64,000 nucleotides of DNA from Streptomyces griseoincarnatus (GCA_014649575.1 BMTH01000009.1:1-64000); one strand, 5' to 3'; counted from the first letter of the stretch, positions 8,597 through 17,466 are shown. The notes: a model not told the origin generated them from the sequence alone. A program made the numbers and translations.

Positions 8597-11500
8597 TGCT
8601 GGCTCCCGTCAGGACGCTCGTTGCCCGTGCCGTGGGGGTCGTACGGGGTGTCGTAGCCCTGCGGATACGTCGTCCCGTCGTATCCCTGCGGGTACGTCTG
8701 GTCGTAGCCCTGCTGCGGGGCGCCGTAGCCGTACGGGTCGTACGCGCCGTCCTGCTGCGGGTAGCCCTCCGCCGGGTACTGCTGTCCGCCGTAGCCGTCC
8801 GCCGGGTACTGCTGCTGGTAGGGCGTGGCCGCGTAGGCGTTCTCGTCGTAGCCCGCGTTCTGGTACTGGCTCTGGTCCCAGTCGCCGTAGTCGGCCTGGT
8901 GCGGGACGGACGCCGGCGGGTGCTCCGGCGGGGCGGGCATGTCGGCCTCCGGTTCGGGGCGGGGCTCGCCCGGCCCTTCCGGAGCGCCGTCGTCCGGCCC
9001 GTCGGCCGCCGCGGCGGCGGCCTCCGCCTCGGCCTGGGCGCGCAGGCGGCGGGCGCGGCGGCCCTCGCCGGCCACGGCCTCGGCGGGGACGGGCTCCTCC
9101 TCGGGCAGGTCGTCGTCGACGTCACGGCTGCGGCCGGGCAGCGCCATGACCACGAGGACCACGGCGAGCAGACCCTGCGCCCACATCCACAGGGTGTGGG
9201 TGAACGGCTCGTCGTAGGTGACGTCCAGGCGCCCGCCGGACGCGGGCAGTTCGAAGCCCTGGGCCCAGCCGTCGACCGTGGTCGGGGTGAGCGCCTTGCC
9301 GTCGAGGGTGGCGGTCCAGCCCTCCGCGGCGGAGTCGGCCAGGCGCAGGACGCGGCCCTCCGCGCCGTCCTCGATGTCGGTGTGGATCTCGACCGGGCCC
9401 GCGGCCACGGGCTCCGGCTCGCCCTCGCCCTCGGCGGGCACGACGGCCGCGCGGGCCACCTGCCGGTCCACCCTCCACAGCGCGCCGCCCGCCTGCTGGC
9501 TGAGCCGGCTCAGGCCGGGTGTGGCGTCCAGCACCCGGGTGACCTCGCGCGGGGCGCCCTGGTGCACCAGGACGTAGCGGACGGCGAAGCCGCCGAGCTG
9601 GTCGGCCTGGTCGGCGCCGGAGCCGGCGACGAGGTTGGCGACGACCTTGTCGAGCAGTTCGTTCTCGCCGTCCTGGGCGGCGATCTCCGCGTCACCCATA
9701 CGGGCCCCGGAGCCGCGCACCAGGACGTAGTCGACGCGGTCGGCTGAGTCGGTGTGGAGGACCAGGGTGCGGGCCTGGTCGCGGGTGGCGCTCTCCTCGG
9801 CGACGAAGGCCGGCACCTGCACCGGGTCCCGCCTCTCGACGGGACCGTCGGCGCCGCGGACCATCCAGCCGACGGCGAGCACCAGCGGGCCGACGGCGCA
9901 GGCCAGGGCGATCAGCGCGGCGACCGGCTGTCGCCAGCCGAAGCTCTGCTCGGCGACGCGCGAGCGGGCGCCGTCCGCGCCCAGCGTGCCGGCGGCGAGC
10001 AGGGCGATGCCGTACACGAGGGTGGCGGGGCCCGCCCAGGCGGAGCCGTTGGACAGGGCGGCGAAGACGAGGCCCACCAGGGCGGCCGTCCACGCGGTGA
10101 GGATCGCCGTGCGGCGCTCGGCGCGCAGCAGGGCGGCCAGCGCGGCGAGGACCAGGCCGATCAGCAGCAGTCCGCCGCCGGTGCCGGGCCCGCCGGGGCT
10201 CACGCCGAGCAGGTCGGGCGCGGACGCGGCCGACGCCCCGAACGGCAGTCCGGCCTCCTGGAAGAAGCCGAACGGCAGCAGGGACAGCGACCAGGGGGCG
10301 AGGACCAGCAGGGGGCTGCCGAACTGCGCCAGGAAGCGGGGGGCGTAGGTCTTGAGGTCGGCCCTGCGCAGGGCCAGCACGCCGATGCCGAGGACCAGCG
10401 CCATCGGCCACACGATCGGGGTGAAGGCCGTGGTGAGGGTGAGCAGCAGCGCGTACGCCCAGGTGGCACGCCAGCTGCCGCGGCCGTCGGGGGCGGTGAG
10501 GCCGCTCGCGGCGATGCCGGCGCGGGCGAGGAGGGGCAGCAGCACGGCGAGCACGGCCGTGCCGATGTGTCCCGAGGCCAGGGCGCCGGTCACGGCGGGC
10601 AGGAAGGCGTAGGCGACGGCCGCCCAGGCGCGCAGCAGCCGGGACTCGACGAGCGGGCGGGAGGCGAAGTACGCGGTGAAGCCCGCCAGCGGTACCGAGC
10701 AGACGAGCATCACGGTGACGGCGAGGCCGGTGGAGCCGAGCAGCAGGGTCGCCAGCGCCGCGACGATCGCCAGGTAGGGCGGCGCGGTGCCGGTGCCGCC
10801 GGCCCCGACCGCGTGCCAGGCGTCGGTGTAGCGGGCCCAGAGGTCGCCCGCTGCGGCGGGCACGGGCAGCAGGGCGCCGCCGGCCAGTGCGCCGCCGCCG
10901 AGGAGCTGACGGCACGCCACCAGCGAGACCAGCAGCAGCGTCAGGAAGAGGACCGGCCCCGGTCGGCGGGCGATGCGCTTGAGGCGGGCGAACTGCTCGA
11001 TCTCGAGGAAGTCGGCGTCGTCGCCGCCGGGTCCGGACTCGATCGCGCTGCCGTGCCGTCCGGCGCCGGAGGCGGCCTCGGGGTCGGAGCGGCCGACGAG
11101 GTTGCCCGCGACCTGCTCCACGGTGACGCGGACGGTCGCGCCGGGCGGCGGGAACAGCGGGCGCAGCTCGCCCTTGTCGACCTGGGGGCTGCCGCGGTCG
11201 CGGCGTCCGGCGAGGATGCGCTCGGGGCGCAGCAGGACGCCCATGAGGCCGCGGATCTCGTCGACGGCCTGGCCGGGGGCCTTGCCGACCAGGTAGGCGA
11301 GGGTGCGCAGCAGCGTGCCGAGGACGACCCGGAGCAGCACCCAGGGCAGGGCGGCGGTGCGGGCGTTGACGAGGAGGGTGTGGACGGCGCCGGCCTTGTC
11401 CACCTTGTGCGGGGAGGCGGCGGTGCGGCCCACGCAGTCGACGGTGCGGCGCTCGCGGGAGGCCGCCTCGGCGTGCCGGACGACCGCCTCGGGCGCGACG

Positions 11501-12303
11501 AGGACCCGGTAGCCGGCGGCGTTGAGCCGCCAGCACAGGTCGACGTCGTCACGCATGAGGGGCAGGTGCCGGTCGAAGCCGCCGAGCTGCTCGAAGAGGT
11601 CGCGGCGGACGAGCATGCCCGCGGTGGACACGCTCAGCACGGGCCGTACGTGGTCGTGCTGGCCCTGGTCCTGCTCGCGGCGGTCCAGGCCCGTCCAGCG
11701 GCGGCCGGAGTTGGCGATGGAGACGCCGACCTCGAGCAGCTGCCTGCGGTCGTACCAGCCGCGGAGCTTGGGGCCGACGACGGCCACGTCCTCGCGGCCG
11801 AGCTCGTACTCGTTCTCCACGACGCGCAGCATCTCCGCCAGCGCGTCGGGCTCGGGCGCGCAGTCGTCGTGCAGCAGCCACAGCCACTCGACCGGTTCGC
11901 CGTACGGCAGTTCGGGCAGGTCGTAGGCGTCGTCGCGCCAGCTGCGGGTGACCGGGTCCCAGCTGCTCGGCCGCTTCAGGTACGGCAGGTCGTCGGGGGT
12001 GAGGTGCGCGGCGCCGCGGTGACACTCCTCGACGGCCTGGCCGAAGCCGGTGCGCCGGGCGAGGTGCAGGACGCGGTCGTCGCCGAGGGCCTCGGCGACC
12101 AGCCGGGCGGAGTCGTCGGCGCTGCCGGTGTCGGCGGCCATGACGGACTGGACGGGGCGCTCCTGGCCGAGCAGGCCGGCCAGCGCCTCCGGCAGCCAGC
12201 GGGCGCCGTCGTGGGAGACGAGGACCGCGGTCACCACGTGACGCGGGAACTCAGGTGCGGCAGCGGAATCCTGACGGGCTGCCGTGTGGCTGTGCACGGA
12301 CAT
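8593..12303 (-). CDS. Large GT2-family membrane glycosyltransferase with Tyr/Gln/Gly-rich tail
   Basis: About 1236 aa. Residues 20-330 form a GT-A GT2 domain: 'VSHDGARWLPEAL', metal site 'LLHDDCAPEPDAL' (D146/D147), and acceptor region 'MRDDVDLCWRLNAAGY'. Residues about 450-860 hold ten or so hydrophobic helices, then an extracellular domain (about 870-1080) and a last helix. The C-terminal ~150 residues are disordered with repeated YPQGYD-like units. A long frame reaches 12432, but the ATG at 12303 (MSVHSHTAAR) fits the start of conserved sequence. It is downstream of whiB and coupled to DUF5719. It probably adds sugars from a nucleotide or polyprenyl donor to an envelope glycan; substrate unknown. 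Confidence 0.85.
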   Translation of the reverse strand: MSVHSHTAARQDSAAAPEFPRHVVTAVLVSHDGARWLPEALAGLLGQERPVQSVMAADTGSADDSARLVAEALGDDRVLHLARRTGFGQAVEECHRGAAHLTPDDLPYLKRPSSWDPVTRSWRDDAYDLPELPYGEPVEWLWLLHDDCAPEPDALAEMLRVVENEYELGREDVAVVGPKLRGWYDRRQLLEVGVSIANSGRRWTGLDRREQDQGQHDHVRPVLSVSTAGMLVRRDLFEQLGGFDRHLPLMRDDVDLCWRLNAAGYRVLVAPEAVVRHAEAASRERRTVDCVGRTAASPHKVDKAGAVHTLLVNARTAALPWVLLRVVLGTLLRTLAYLVGKAPGQAVDEIRGLMGVLLRPERILAGRRDRGSPQVDKGELRPLFPPPGATVRVTVEQVAGNLVGRSDPEAASGAGRHGSAIESGPGGDDADFLEIEQFARLKRIARRPGPVLFLTLLLVSLVACRQLLGGGALAGGALLPVPAAAGDLWARYTDAWHAVGAGGTGTAPPYLAIVAALATLLLGSTGLAVTVMLVCSVPLAGFTAYFASRPLVESRLLRAWAAVAYAFLPAVTGALASGHIGTAVLAVLLPLLARAGIAASGLTAPDGRGSWRATWAYALLLTLTTAFTPIVWPMALVLGIGVLALRRADLKTYAPRFLAQFGSPLLVLAPWSLSLLPFGFFQEAGLPFGASAASAPDLLGVSPGGPGTGGGLLLIGLVLAALAALLRAERRTAILTAWTAALVGLVFAALSNGSAWAGPATLVYGIALLAAGTLGADGARSRVAEQSFGWRQPVAALIALACAVGPLVLAVGWMVRGADGPVERRDPVQVPAFVAEESATRDQARTLVLHTDSADRVDYVLVRGSGARMGDAEIAAQDGENELLDKVVANLVAGSGADQADQLGGFAVRYVLVHQGAPREVTRVLDATPGLSRLSQQAGGALWRVDRQVARAAVVPAEGEGEPEPVAAGPVEIHTDIEDGAEGRVLRLADSAAEGWTATLDGKALTPTTVDGWAQGFELPASGGRLDVTYDEPFTHTLWMWAQGLLAVVLVVMALPGRSRDVDDDLPEEEPVPAEAVAGEGRRARRLRAQAEAEAAAAAADGPDDGAPEGPGEPRPEPEADMPAPPEHPPASVPHQADYGDWDQSQYQNAGYDENAYAATPYQQQYPADGYGGQQYPAEGYPQQDGAYDPYGYGAPQQGYDQTYPQGYDGTTYPQGYDTPYDPHGTGNERPDGSQQ

Positions 12304-12407
12304 CGAGGTACGGGCCCCGGTTCGGTGGACTGTGGGGACGCCCGTGCCCGATGGGGGCGGCGGGGCGTCTCGGACGAGCGACCACACTATCGGCTGCACA
12401 ACAAGGG

Positions 12408-12444
12408 GGCCCGCCGCCTGTGGACAACCCACCGGCGACGGGCC
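12408..12444 (-). terminator. Hairpin terminator of whiB
   Basis: GGCCCG-c-CGCC (12408-12418) pairs with GGCG-a-CGGGCC (12434-12444), giving ten pairs around one mismatch and a 15-base loop. It lies between the whiB stop (12516) and the GT2 start, on the minus strand. Confidence 0.55.
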
Positions 12445-12515
12445 TTAAGTGACGTTTGTACGAAGAAGCGTGCGCAAAGCGGGAGTGCGCCGGGCGGCGC
12501 CGGGGGAGCCGCGCG

Positions 12516-12779
12516 TCAGACGGCGGCCTTCTTGAGGCGGCGGCGCTCCCGCTCGGACAGACCGCCCCAGATGCCGAAGCGTTCGTCGTGCGCGAGGGCG
12601 TACTCGAGGCACTCGGAGCGGACCTCGCAGGCGAGGCAGACCTTCTTGGCCTCCCGGGTGGAGCCGCCCTTCTCGGGGAAGAAGGACTCGGGGTCGGTCT
12701 GGGCGCACAGCGCGCGCTCCTGCCAGCCGAGTTCCTCGTCCGCGTCGTCGACCAGCAGTTGCTGCACCAGCTCGGTCAT
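12516..12779 (-). CDS. whiB: WhiB sporulation transcription factor
   Basis: 87 aa, the full length of Streptomyces WhiB. Four cluster-ligating cysteines are present at C25, C48, C51 and C57 (C-x2-C-x5-C), with the WhiB turn 'GIWGG' (69-73) and a basic C-terminal DNA-binding tail (SERERRRLKKAAV). The protein binds a [4Fe-4S] cluster and, with WhiA, activates genes for cessation of aerial growth and sporulation septation; this is known for the family. The sequence is essentially that of S. coelicolor WhiB as I remember it. It diverges from the cysteine dioxygenase gene across a 720-bp intergenic region that carries a BldD-like palindrome. Confidence 0.96.
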   Translation of the reverse strand: MTELVQQLLVDDADEELGWQERALCAQTDPESFFPEKGGSTREAKKVCLACEVRSECLEYALAHDERFGIWGGLSERERRRLKKAAV

Positions 12780-13226
12780 GTGCGCCCCTCGTCCGTCTTT
12801 CGCGTCCCCGTGATGTGGCCGTTACCGATTCCGGCTGAACGACACGAGTGAAATTACAAGTGTGCTGCTCCGGGCGAGTCAAGCCGAGATCTGCTATTGG
12901 GCCCCTTATTCACTCTGCGGAACCAAGGCCGAGCGGAAAGTGTTGAAATCACCCTAAACCTTGACACACAGACGAGACCCCGAGGGAGTCCGGCCCCGCA
13001 CAGAGCCTCATGAGGGAGGACGCCCAGAGGATCGATCCCGTTCCGACACCCCTCGCCGCGGCGATCCGGATCACAGTCGGATCACGAGATCGCAACGGCG
13101 CGCGGGGCGCCCGGCCGTGCGCACCTTGTGTCCCGGCAACCGACTGAGCAAACCTTTCACCTGCCAGATAGACCGGATGAGGTGAACCCGATCCCACATA
13201 CCGGGCGTCGAGTTGACTTCGGTGGT
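12780..13226. other. Long whiB upstream region
   Basis: About 450 bp with no supported coding sequence. The 12830-12960 part is unusually AT-rich for this genome, as expected for promoters reading into whiB. It contains AGTGT-n5-TCACC at 12939-12953 and AGTGAAATTACA at 12847-12858, both resembling BldD half-site pairs. The right part leads into the presumed promoter of the leader-peptide/cysteine dioxygenase unit. Confidence 0.45.
12939..12953 (-). promoter_or_regulatory. Candidate BldD operator upstream of whiB
   Basis: AGTGT-TGAAA-TCACC matches the BldD consensus arrangement (AGTGA and TCACC half-sites) at nine of ten positions. whiB is an established member of the BldD regulon in Streptomyces; assigning this exact site is inference. 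Confidence 0.45.
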
Positions 13227-13319
13227 GTGAACCGCTCTCCTTGTGGGCATGCTCGCGAATCCGGCACTCACCTCGACCCGCTCCGCCGGGTTCCTCGGTG
13301 CTGCCCGCGCTCGCTGTAG
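13227..13319 (+). CDS. Putative cysteine-rich leader peptide upstream of cysteine dioxygenase
   Basis: A 30-codon ORF starting GTG at 13227 and ending TAG at 13317-13319. It contains 'HLDPLRRVPRCC', with two consecutive Cys codons five codons before the stop plus one earlier Cys. This resembles the Streptomyces putative-leader-peptide pattern (HVDLxRxxSxxC) found ahead of sulfur-metabolism genes. It ends 182 bp before the cysteine dioxygenase start. Stalling at the Cys codons when cysteine is scarce could control the downstream gene. The ribosome binding site is weak, and an in-frame GTG at 13182 is an alternative start. Supported by position and composition only. Confidence 0.45.
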   Translation: MNRSPCGHARESGTHLDPLRRVPRCCPRSL

Positions 13320-13358
13320 CTGTCGCCGTACCGGCTGTTGAGCCACCGCGCTCCCGCC

Positions 13359-13457
13359 GTCGCCGCGTCCCTCGACGACCCGGCCTCCTCCAGTTGAATC
13401 CGCTCCCACCGGAGCGAACCCCGCCGCCCGCCCGCGACCCGGGCCCCACGCGGCGAC
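13359..13457 (+). promoter_or_regulatory. Long-range inverted repeat in the cysteine dioxygenase leader
   Basis: GTCGCCGCGT (13359-13368) is exactly complementary to ACGCGGCGAC (13448-13457). The arms lie between the leader ORF and the cysteine dioxygenase start and could form a mutually exclusive RNA stem. In 70% GC sequence a 10-bp match can arise by chance, so this is tentative. Confidence 0.3.
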
Positions 13458-13501
13458 ACCCCCATCGCCCCGCCTCATCGCGCCGAGGACCTCCGTATCC
13501 C

Positions 13502-14026
13502 ATGAACAGCGACAGCGACCTCCAGATCGCCGGCGACATCCTCGAAGTCCCGCACCTGCTCCAGCCCGAGCGTGAACACCCCTCCACCGTGGCCGAGTTC
13601 GCCGGCCTGGCCCGCGCCGTCGCCGCCGACCGCGCCCAGTGGGAACCCCTCGTGCGCTACGACGCCACCACCCGCTGGTACCACCGGCTGCGCACCGGCC
13701 CCGGCTACGAGGTGTGGCTGCTGTCCTGGGTGCCCGGCCAGGGCAGCGGACCGCACGACCACGGCCGCTCCTCCGGCGTGCTCACCGTCCTGGACGGCGC
13801 GCTGACCGAGCGCACCGACCGCGGCACGCGCGTACTGACCGCCGGGGACCAGCGGGTCTTCGCGCCCGGCTACGCGCACGACGTCGTCAACGACACCCTG
13901 GAACCCGCGGTCAGCCTGCACGTCTACCACCCGGGCCTGACCGAGATGCCGATGCGCCCCGCGTCCCGGCCCCGTCCGGCCGCCGCCTCCCCGCACTGCG
14001 AGGCACGCCCGGCAACGGTCCGGTGA
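13502..14026 (+). CDS. Cysteine dioxygenase family protein
   Basis: 174 aa, cupin fold. It contains the first cupin motif with iron ligands ('GPHDHGRSSGVLTVLDGALTE', split: GPHDHGRSSG and VLDGALTE) and the second ('FAPGYAHDVVND'), giving the three-histidine Fe site expected of thiol dioxygenases. These enzymes oxidise cysteine to cysteine sulfinate. The ATG at 13502 has GAGGA twelve bases upstream. It is preceded by a Cys-rich mini-ORF that may control it. It diverges from whiB and is followed after 41 bp by fbiA on the same strand. Related bacterial enzymes can prefer 3-mercaptopropionate, so substrate is not certain. Confidence 0.85.
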   Translation: MNSDSDLQIAGDILEVPHLLQPEREHPSTVAEFAGLARAVAADRAQWEPLVRYDATTRWYHRLRTGPGYEVWLLSWVPGQGSGPHDHGRSSGVLTVLDGALTERTDRGTRVLTAGDQRVFAPGYAHDVVNDTLEPAVSLHVYHPGLTEMPMRPASRPRPAAASPHCEARPATVR

Positions 14027-14067
14027 CTGGCTGACGCGATGTCGTGGCGGCCTGCGAGGATGGCCCC

Positions 14068-15027
14068 ATGCGCATTGTGGTTCTGGCAGGCGGCATCGGC
14101 GGTGCCCGTTTCCTGCGCGGTCTGAAGCAGGCCGCGCCGGACGCGGACGTCACGGTCATCGGCAACACCGGCGACGACATCCACCTCTTCGGGCTGAAGG
14201 TCTGCCCGGACCTCGACACGGTGATGTACACGCTCGGCGGCGGTATCAACGAGGAGCAGGGCTGGGGGCGGAGCGACGAGACCTTCCACCTCAAGGAGGA
14301 GCTCGCGGCCTACGGCGTCGGCCCGGACTGGTTCGGGCTCGGTGACCGCGACTTCGCCACGCACATCGTGCGCACCCAGATGCTCGGCGCGGGCTTCCCG
14401 CTGAGCGCGGTCACCGAGGCGCTGTGCGACCGCTGGCAGCCCGGGGTGCGCCTGATCCCCATGACCGACGACCGCGTGGAGACGCACGTGGCGGTCGAAC
14501 TGGACGGCGAGCGCAAGGCGATCCATTTCCAGGAGTACTGGGTGCGGCTGCGGGCTTCGGTGCCCGCCCAGGCGGTCGTGCCGGTCGGCGCGGAGCAGGC
14601 CAAACCCGCCCCGGGTGTGCTGGAGGCGATCGGCGAGGCCGACGTCATCCTCTTCCCGCCGTCCAACCCGGTGGTGTCCGTCGGCACGATCCTCGCGGTG
14701 CCCGGCATCCGCGAGGCCATCGCCGACGCGGGCGTGCCGGTGGTCGGCCTCTCCCCGATCGTGGGGGACGCGCCGGTGCGCGGCATGGCCGACAAGGTGC
14801 TCGCCGCCGTCGGCGTGGAGTCCACGGCGGCCGCGGTCGCCGAGCACTACGGCTCCGGGCTGCTGGACGGCTGGCTGGTGGACACCGTGGACGCGGCGAG
14901 CGTGGAGCGGGTCGAGGCGGCGGGCATCCGCTGCCGGGCCGTGCCGCTGATGATGACCGACGTGGACGCGGCCGCCCGGATGGCCGGCGAGGCGCTGACC
15001 CTGGCCGAGGAGGTCCGTACGGCATGA
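14068..15027 (+). CDS. fbiA: 2-phospho-L-lactate transferase (coenzyme F420 biosynthesis)
   Basis: 319 aa, CofD/FbiA family. It transfers the phospho-lactyl or phosphoenolpyruvyl moiety from the GDP-activated donor to the deazaflavin Fo, making (dehydro)F420-0. Visible signatures are the N-terminal 'MRIVVLAGGIGGARFLRGL', 'VIGNTGDDIHLFGLKVCPDL', and 'LFPPSNPVVSVGTILAVPGI'. The start ATG at 14068 follows GAGGA. Its stop overlaps the fbiB start by four bases (ATGA), so the two enzymes of F420 assembly are translationally coupled. Length is normal for the family. Confidence 0.95.
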   Translation: MRIVVLAGGIGGARFLRGLKQAAPDADVTVIGNTGDDIHLFGLKVCPDLDTVMYTLGGGINEEQGWGRSDETFHLKEELAAYGVGPDWFGLGDRDFATHIVRTQMLGAGFPLSAVTEALCDRWQPGVRLIPMTDDRVETHVAVELDGERKAIHFQEYWVRLRASVPAQAVVPVGAEQAKPAPGVLEAIGEADVILFPPSNPVVSVGTILAVPGIREAIADAGVPVVGLSPIVGDAPVRGMADKVLAAVGVESTAAAVAEHYGSGLLDGWLVDTVDAASVERVEAAGIRCRAVPLMMTDVDAAARMAGEALTLAEEVRTA

Positions 15028-16331
15028 GCGAGGCGCACCCCTCCTACCGGGTCTGGGCCCTCCCGGGCCTGCCCGAGGTCCGTCCCGGCGACGACCTGGC
15101 CAAGCTGATCGCGGCCGCCGCACCCGACCTCGCCGACGGCGACGTCCTCCTGGTCACCTCGAAGATCGTCTCCAAGGCGGAGGGCCGGATCGTCGAGGCG
15201 GCCGACCGGGAGGCCGCGATCGACGCGGAGACCGTACGGGTGGTGGCCCGGCGCGGCCCCCTGCGCATCGTCGAGAACCGGCAGGGCCTGGTCATGGCCG
15301 CCGCCGGCGTCGACGCCTCCAACACGGCACCGGGCACGGTCCTGCTGCTCCCCGAGGACCCGGACGCCTCCGCGCGCACGATCCGCCAGGGGCTCCGCGA
15401 CGCGCTCGGCGTCGAGGTCGGCGTGATCGTCACCGACACCTTCGGCCGCCCCTGGCGCGCCGGCCTGACCGACGTGGCGATCGGCGCGGCGGGCGTGCGC
15501 GTGCTGGACGACCTGCGCGGCGGCACCGACGCGCACGGCAACCCGCTCGCCGCCACGGTCGTCGCCACCGCCGACGAGCTGGCCGCCGCGGGCGACCTGG
15601 TCAAGGGCAAGGCCGCGGGCCTCCCCGTGGCGGTGGTCCGCGGCCTGCCGCACACCACGTCCCCCGACGCCACCGAGGGCGCCCGTGCCCTGGTCCGCGC
15701 CGCACGCGACGACATGTTCCGCCTCGGCACGTCCGAGGCGGTCCGCGAGGCGGTGGCCCAGCGCCGTACGGTGCGGTCCTTCACGGACGAGCCGGTCGAC
15801 CCCGCGGCGGTCCGCCGCGCGGTGGCCGCCGCCGTGACGGCCCCCGCGCCCCACCACACCACCCCCTGGCGCTTCGTCCTCCTCGAATCACCCGAGACCC
15901 GCACCCGGCTCCTCGACGCGATGCGCGACGCCTGGATCGCGGACCTGCGCCGGGACGGCAAGTCCGAGGAGTCCGTCGCCAAGCGGATCCGCCGCGGCGA
16001 CGTCCTGCGCAACGCCCCGTACCTGGTCGTGCCCTGCCTGGTGATGGACGGCTCGCACCACTACGGGGACGCCCGCAGGGACGGCGCGGAGCGGGAGATG
16101 TTCGTCGTCGCCACGGGCGCCGGCGTGCAGAACCTCCTGGTGGCCCTCGCGGGCGAGCGGCTCGGCTCGGCATGGGTGTCGTCGACGATGTTCTGCCGTG
16201 ACGTGGTCCGCGAGGTGCTGGACCTGCCGGCCGACTGGGACCCGATGGGCGCGGTCGCGGTGGGCCACCCGGCTCAGGAGCCGCCCCCCCGTCCCGAGCG
16301 GGACGCCGCCCGTTTCATCGAGGTGCGGTGA
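15024..16331 (+). CDS. fbiB: Bifunctional F420 gamma-glutamyl ligase / dehydro-F420 reductase
   Basis: 435 aa with two domains. Residues 1-245 are CofE-type F420-0:gamma-glutamyl ligase ('VTSKIVSKAEGRIVE', 'VIVTDTFGRPWRAGLTDVAI'), which adds glutamates to F420-0 using GTP. Residues 250-435 are an FMN-dependent nitroreductase-like domain ('RRTVRSFTDEPVDP', 'FVVATGAGVQNLLVALAGER') that in FbiB reduces dehydro-F420. The ATG at 15024 overlaps the fbiA stop. The two-domain fusion is the normal actinobacterial form. The gene ends 49 bp before the DNA glycosylase. Confidence 0.95.
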   Translation: MSEAHPSYRVWALPGLPEVRPGDDLAKLIAAAAPDLADGDVLLVTSKIVSKAEGRIVEAADREAAIDAETVRVVARRGPLRIVENRQGLVMAAAGVDASNTAPGTVLLLPEDPDASARTIRQGLRDALGVEVGVIVTDTFGRPWRAGLTDVAIGAAGVRVLDDLRGGTDAHGNPLAATVVATADELAAAGDLVKGKAAGLPVAVVRGLPHTTSPDATEGARALVRAARDDMFRLGTSEAVREAVAQRRTVRSFTDEPVDPAAVRRAVAAAVTAPAPHHTTPWRFVLLESPETRTRLLDAMRDAWIADLRRDGKSEESVAKRIRRGDVLRNAPYLVVPCLVMDGSHHYGDARRDGAEREMFVVATGAGVQNLLVALAGERLGSAWVSSTMFCRDVVREVLDLPADWDPMGAVAVGHPAQEPPPRPERDAARFIEVR

Positions 16332-16380
16332 GCGAGGCCCTACCCTCGTAGGAGCTTTCACTCTCACCCCAGGGACTCTC

Positions 16381-17385
16381 GTGGCCGGACGCTTCGCTCC
16401 CCGCCCCACACGGACCACCGTGCGCGGCGGCCATGTCGCGATGCCGTCGCCACGAGGCCCCCGCGGCGCGCCGGCCTCGCCCCGGACCCGGACCTGGGTA
16501 CCGAACGGCCCCCTGGACCTGGGCCTGGTCCTCGGCCCGCTGCGCCGCGGCACCGGCGACCCGACGTTCCGCACGACCCCGGACGGCGCCGCGTGGCGCA
16601 CCAGCCTCACACCCGTGGGTCCCGGCACCCTCCGCGTGACCCGGCACGACGACACGGTCCGCGGCCAGGCGTGGGGCCCGGGCGCCGACTGGCTCCTGGA
16701 CCGGCTCCCCGAACTGCTCGGCGCCGCCGACGACCCGTCCGCCTTCGTGCCCCGGCACCGGCTGCTGGCGTTCACCCACCACCGCCTGCCGGGCCTGCGG
16801 CTGCTGCGCACCGGCCTGGTCCTCGAATCCCTGATCCCGTCGATCCTGGAGCAGAAGGTCACGACCGGGGAGGCGTACCGGGCGTGGCGGCTGCTGGTCC
16901 GCAAGTTCGGCGAACCCGCGCCCGGGCCCGCGCCCGAGCGGATGGCGGTGATGCCGGCGCCGCGCACCTGGGCGCTGATCCCCTCCTGGGAGTGGCACCG
17001 CGCCGGTGTCGACGACAAGCGGGCGTCGACCGTGCTGCGCGCGGTACGGGTCGCCGCGCGGCTGGAGGAGGCGGCCCGTATGTCTCCCGAGGAGGCGCGG
17101 GCGCGGCTGGAGCTGGTGTCCGGGATCGGGCCGTGGACGTCGGCGGAGACGGTGCAGCGGAGTCATGGGGCGGTGGATGCGGTGACCGTGGGGGATCTGC
17201 ATCTGCCGGGGATCGTGGGGTGGGCGTTGGCGGGGGACCGGGACGCGGACGACTCCGTGATGCTGTCGTTGCTGGAGCCGTATGCGGGGCAGCGGCATCG
17301 TGCCGCGCGGCTCATCCTGCTGAGCGGGAGGACGCCTGCGCGGCGGGCGCCCCGTATGCCGCACGGGGACATCGGGCGGCTCTAG
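16381..17385 (+). CDS. AlkA-like DNA-3-methyladenine glycosylase (HhH-GPD)
   Basis: 334 aa from GTG at 16381 (AGGGA six bases upstream). The C-terminal half carries the helix-hairpin-helix and catalytic region 'LVSGIGPWTSAETVQ...VTVGDLHLPGIVG', with the aspartate expected of HhH-GPD base-excision glycosylases that remove alkylated purines. The N-terminal third is poorly conserved, with basic and proline-rich stretches. Codon use in the last 250 bp shifts to more G/T-rich codons. It is the last core gene before the accessory island; a 9-bp hairpin follows. Confidence 0.82.
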   Translation: MAGRFAPRPTRTTVRGGHVAMPSPRGPRGAPASPRTRTWVPNGPLDLGLVLGPLRRGTGDPTFRTTPDGAAWRTSLTPVGPGTLRVTRHDDTVRGQAWGPGADWLLDRLPELLGAADDPSAFVPRHRLLAFTHHRLPGLRLLRTGLVLESLIPSILEQKVTTGEAYRAWRLLVRKFGEPAPGPAPERMAVMPAPRTWALIPSWEWHRAGVDDKRASTVLRAVRVAARLEEAARMSPEEARARLELVSGIGPWTSAETVQRSHGAVDAVTVGDLHLPGIVGWALAGDRDADDSVMLSLLEPYAGQRHRAARLILLSGRTPARRAPRMPHGDIGRL

Positions 17386-17466
17386 CCCGCGGTGCGGTGC
17401 GGCACCGTACGTGTGCTGCGGCACCCTCTTCTTTCTCCTCACCCCGGCGTTGGTGTGGGCCGGGGG

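Noticed and set aside
9754..12813. A 1019-codon plus-strand open frame opposite the GT2 gene and whiB
   Set aside because: Same antisense artefact; composition is low complexity, and both minus-strand genes have clear motifs.
13252..13344. Alternative mini-ORF ATG at 13250 ending in CSCRRTGC, another candidate cysteine leader peptide
   Set aside because: It overlaps the chosen leader in a different frame. It has Cys codons but lacks the HxDxxR pattern of known Streptomyces leaders, and its ribosome binding site is no better.
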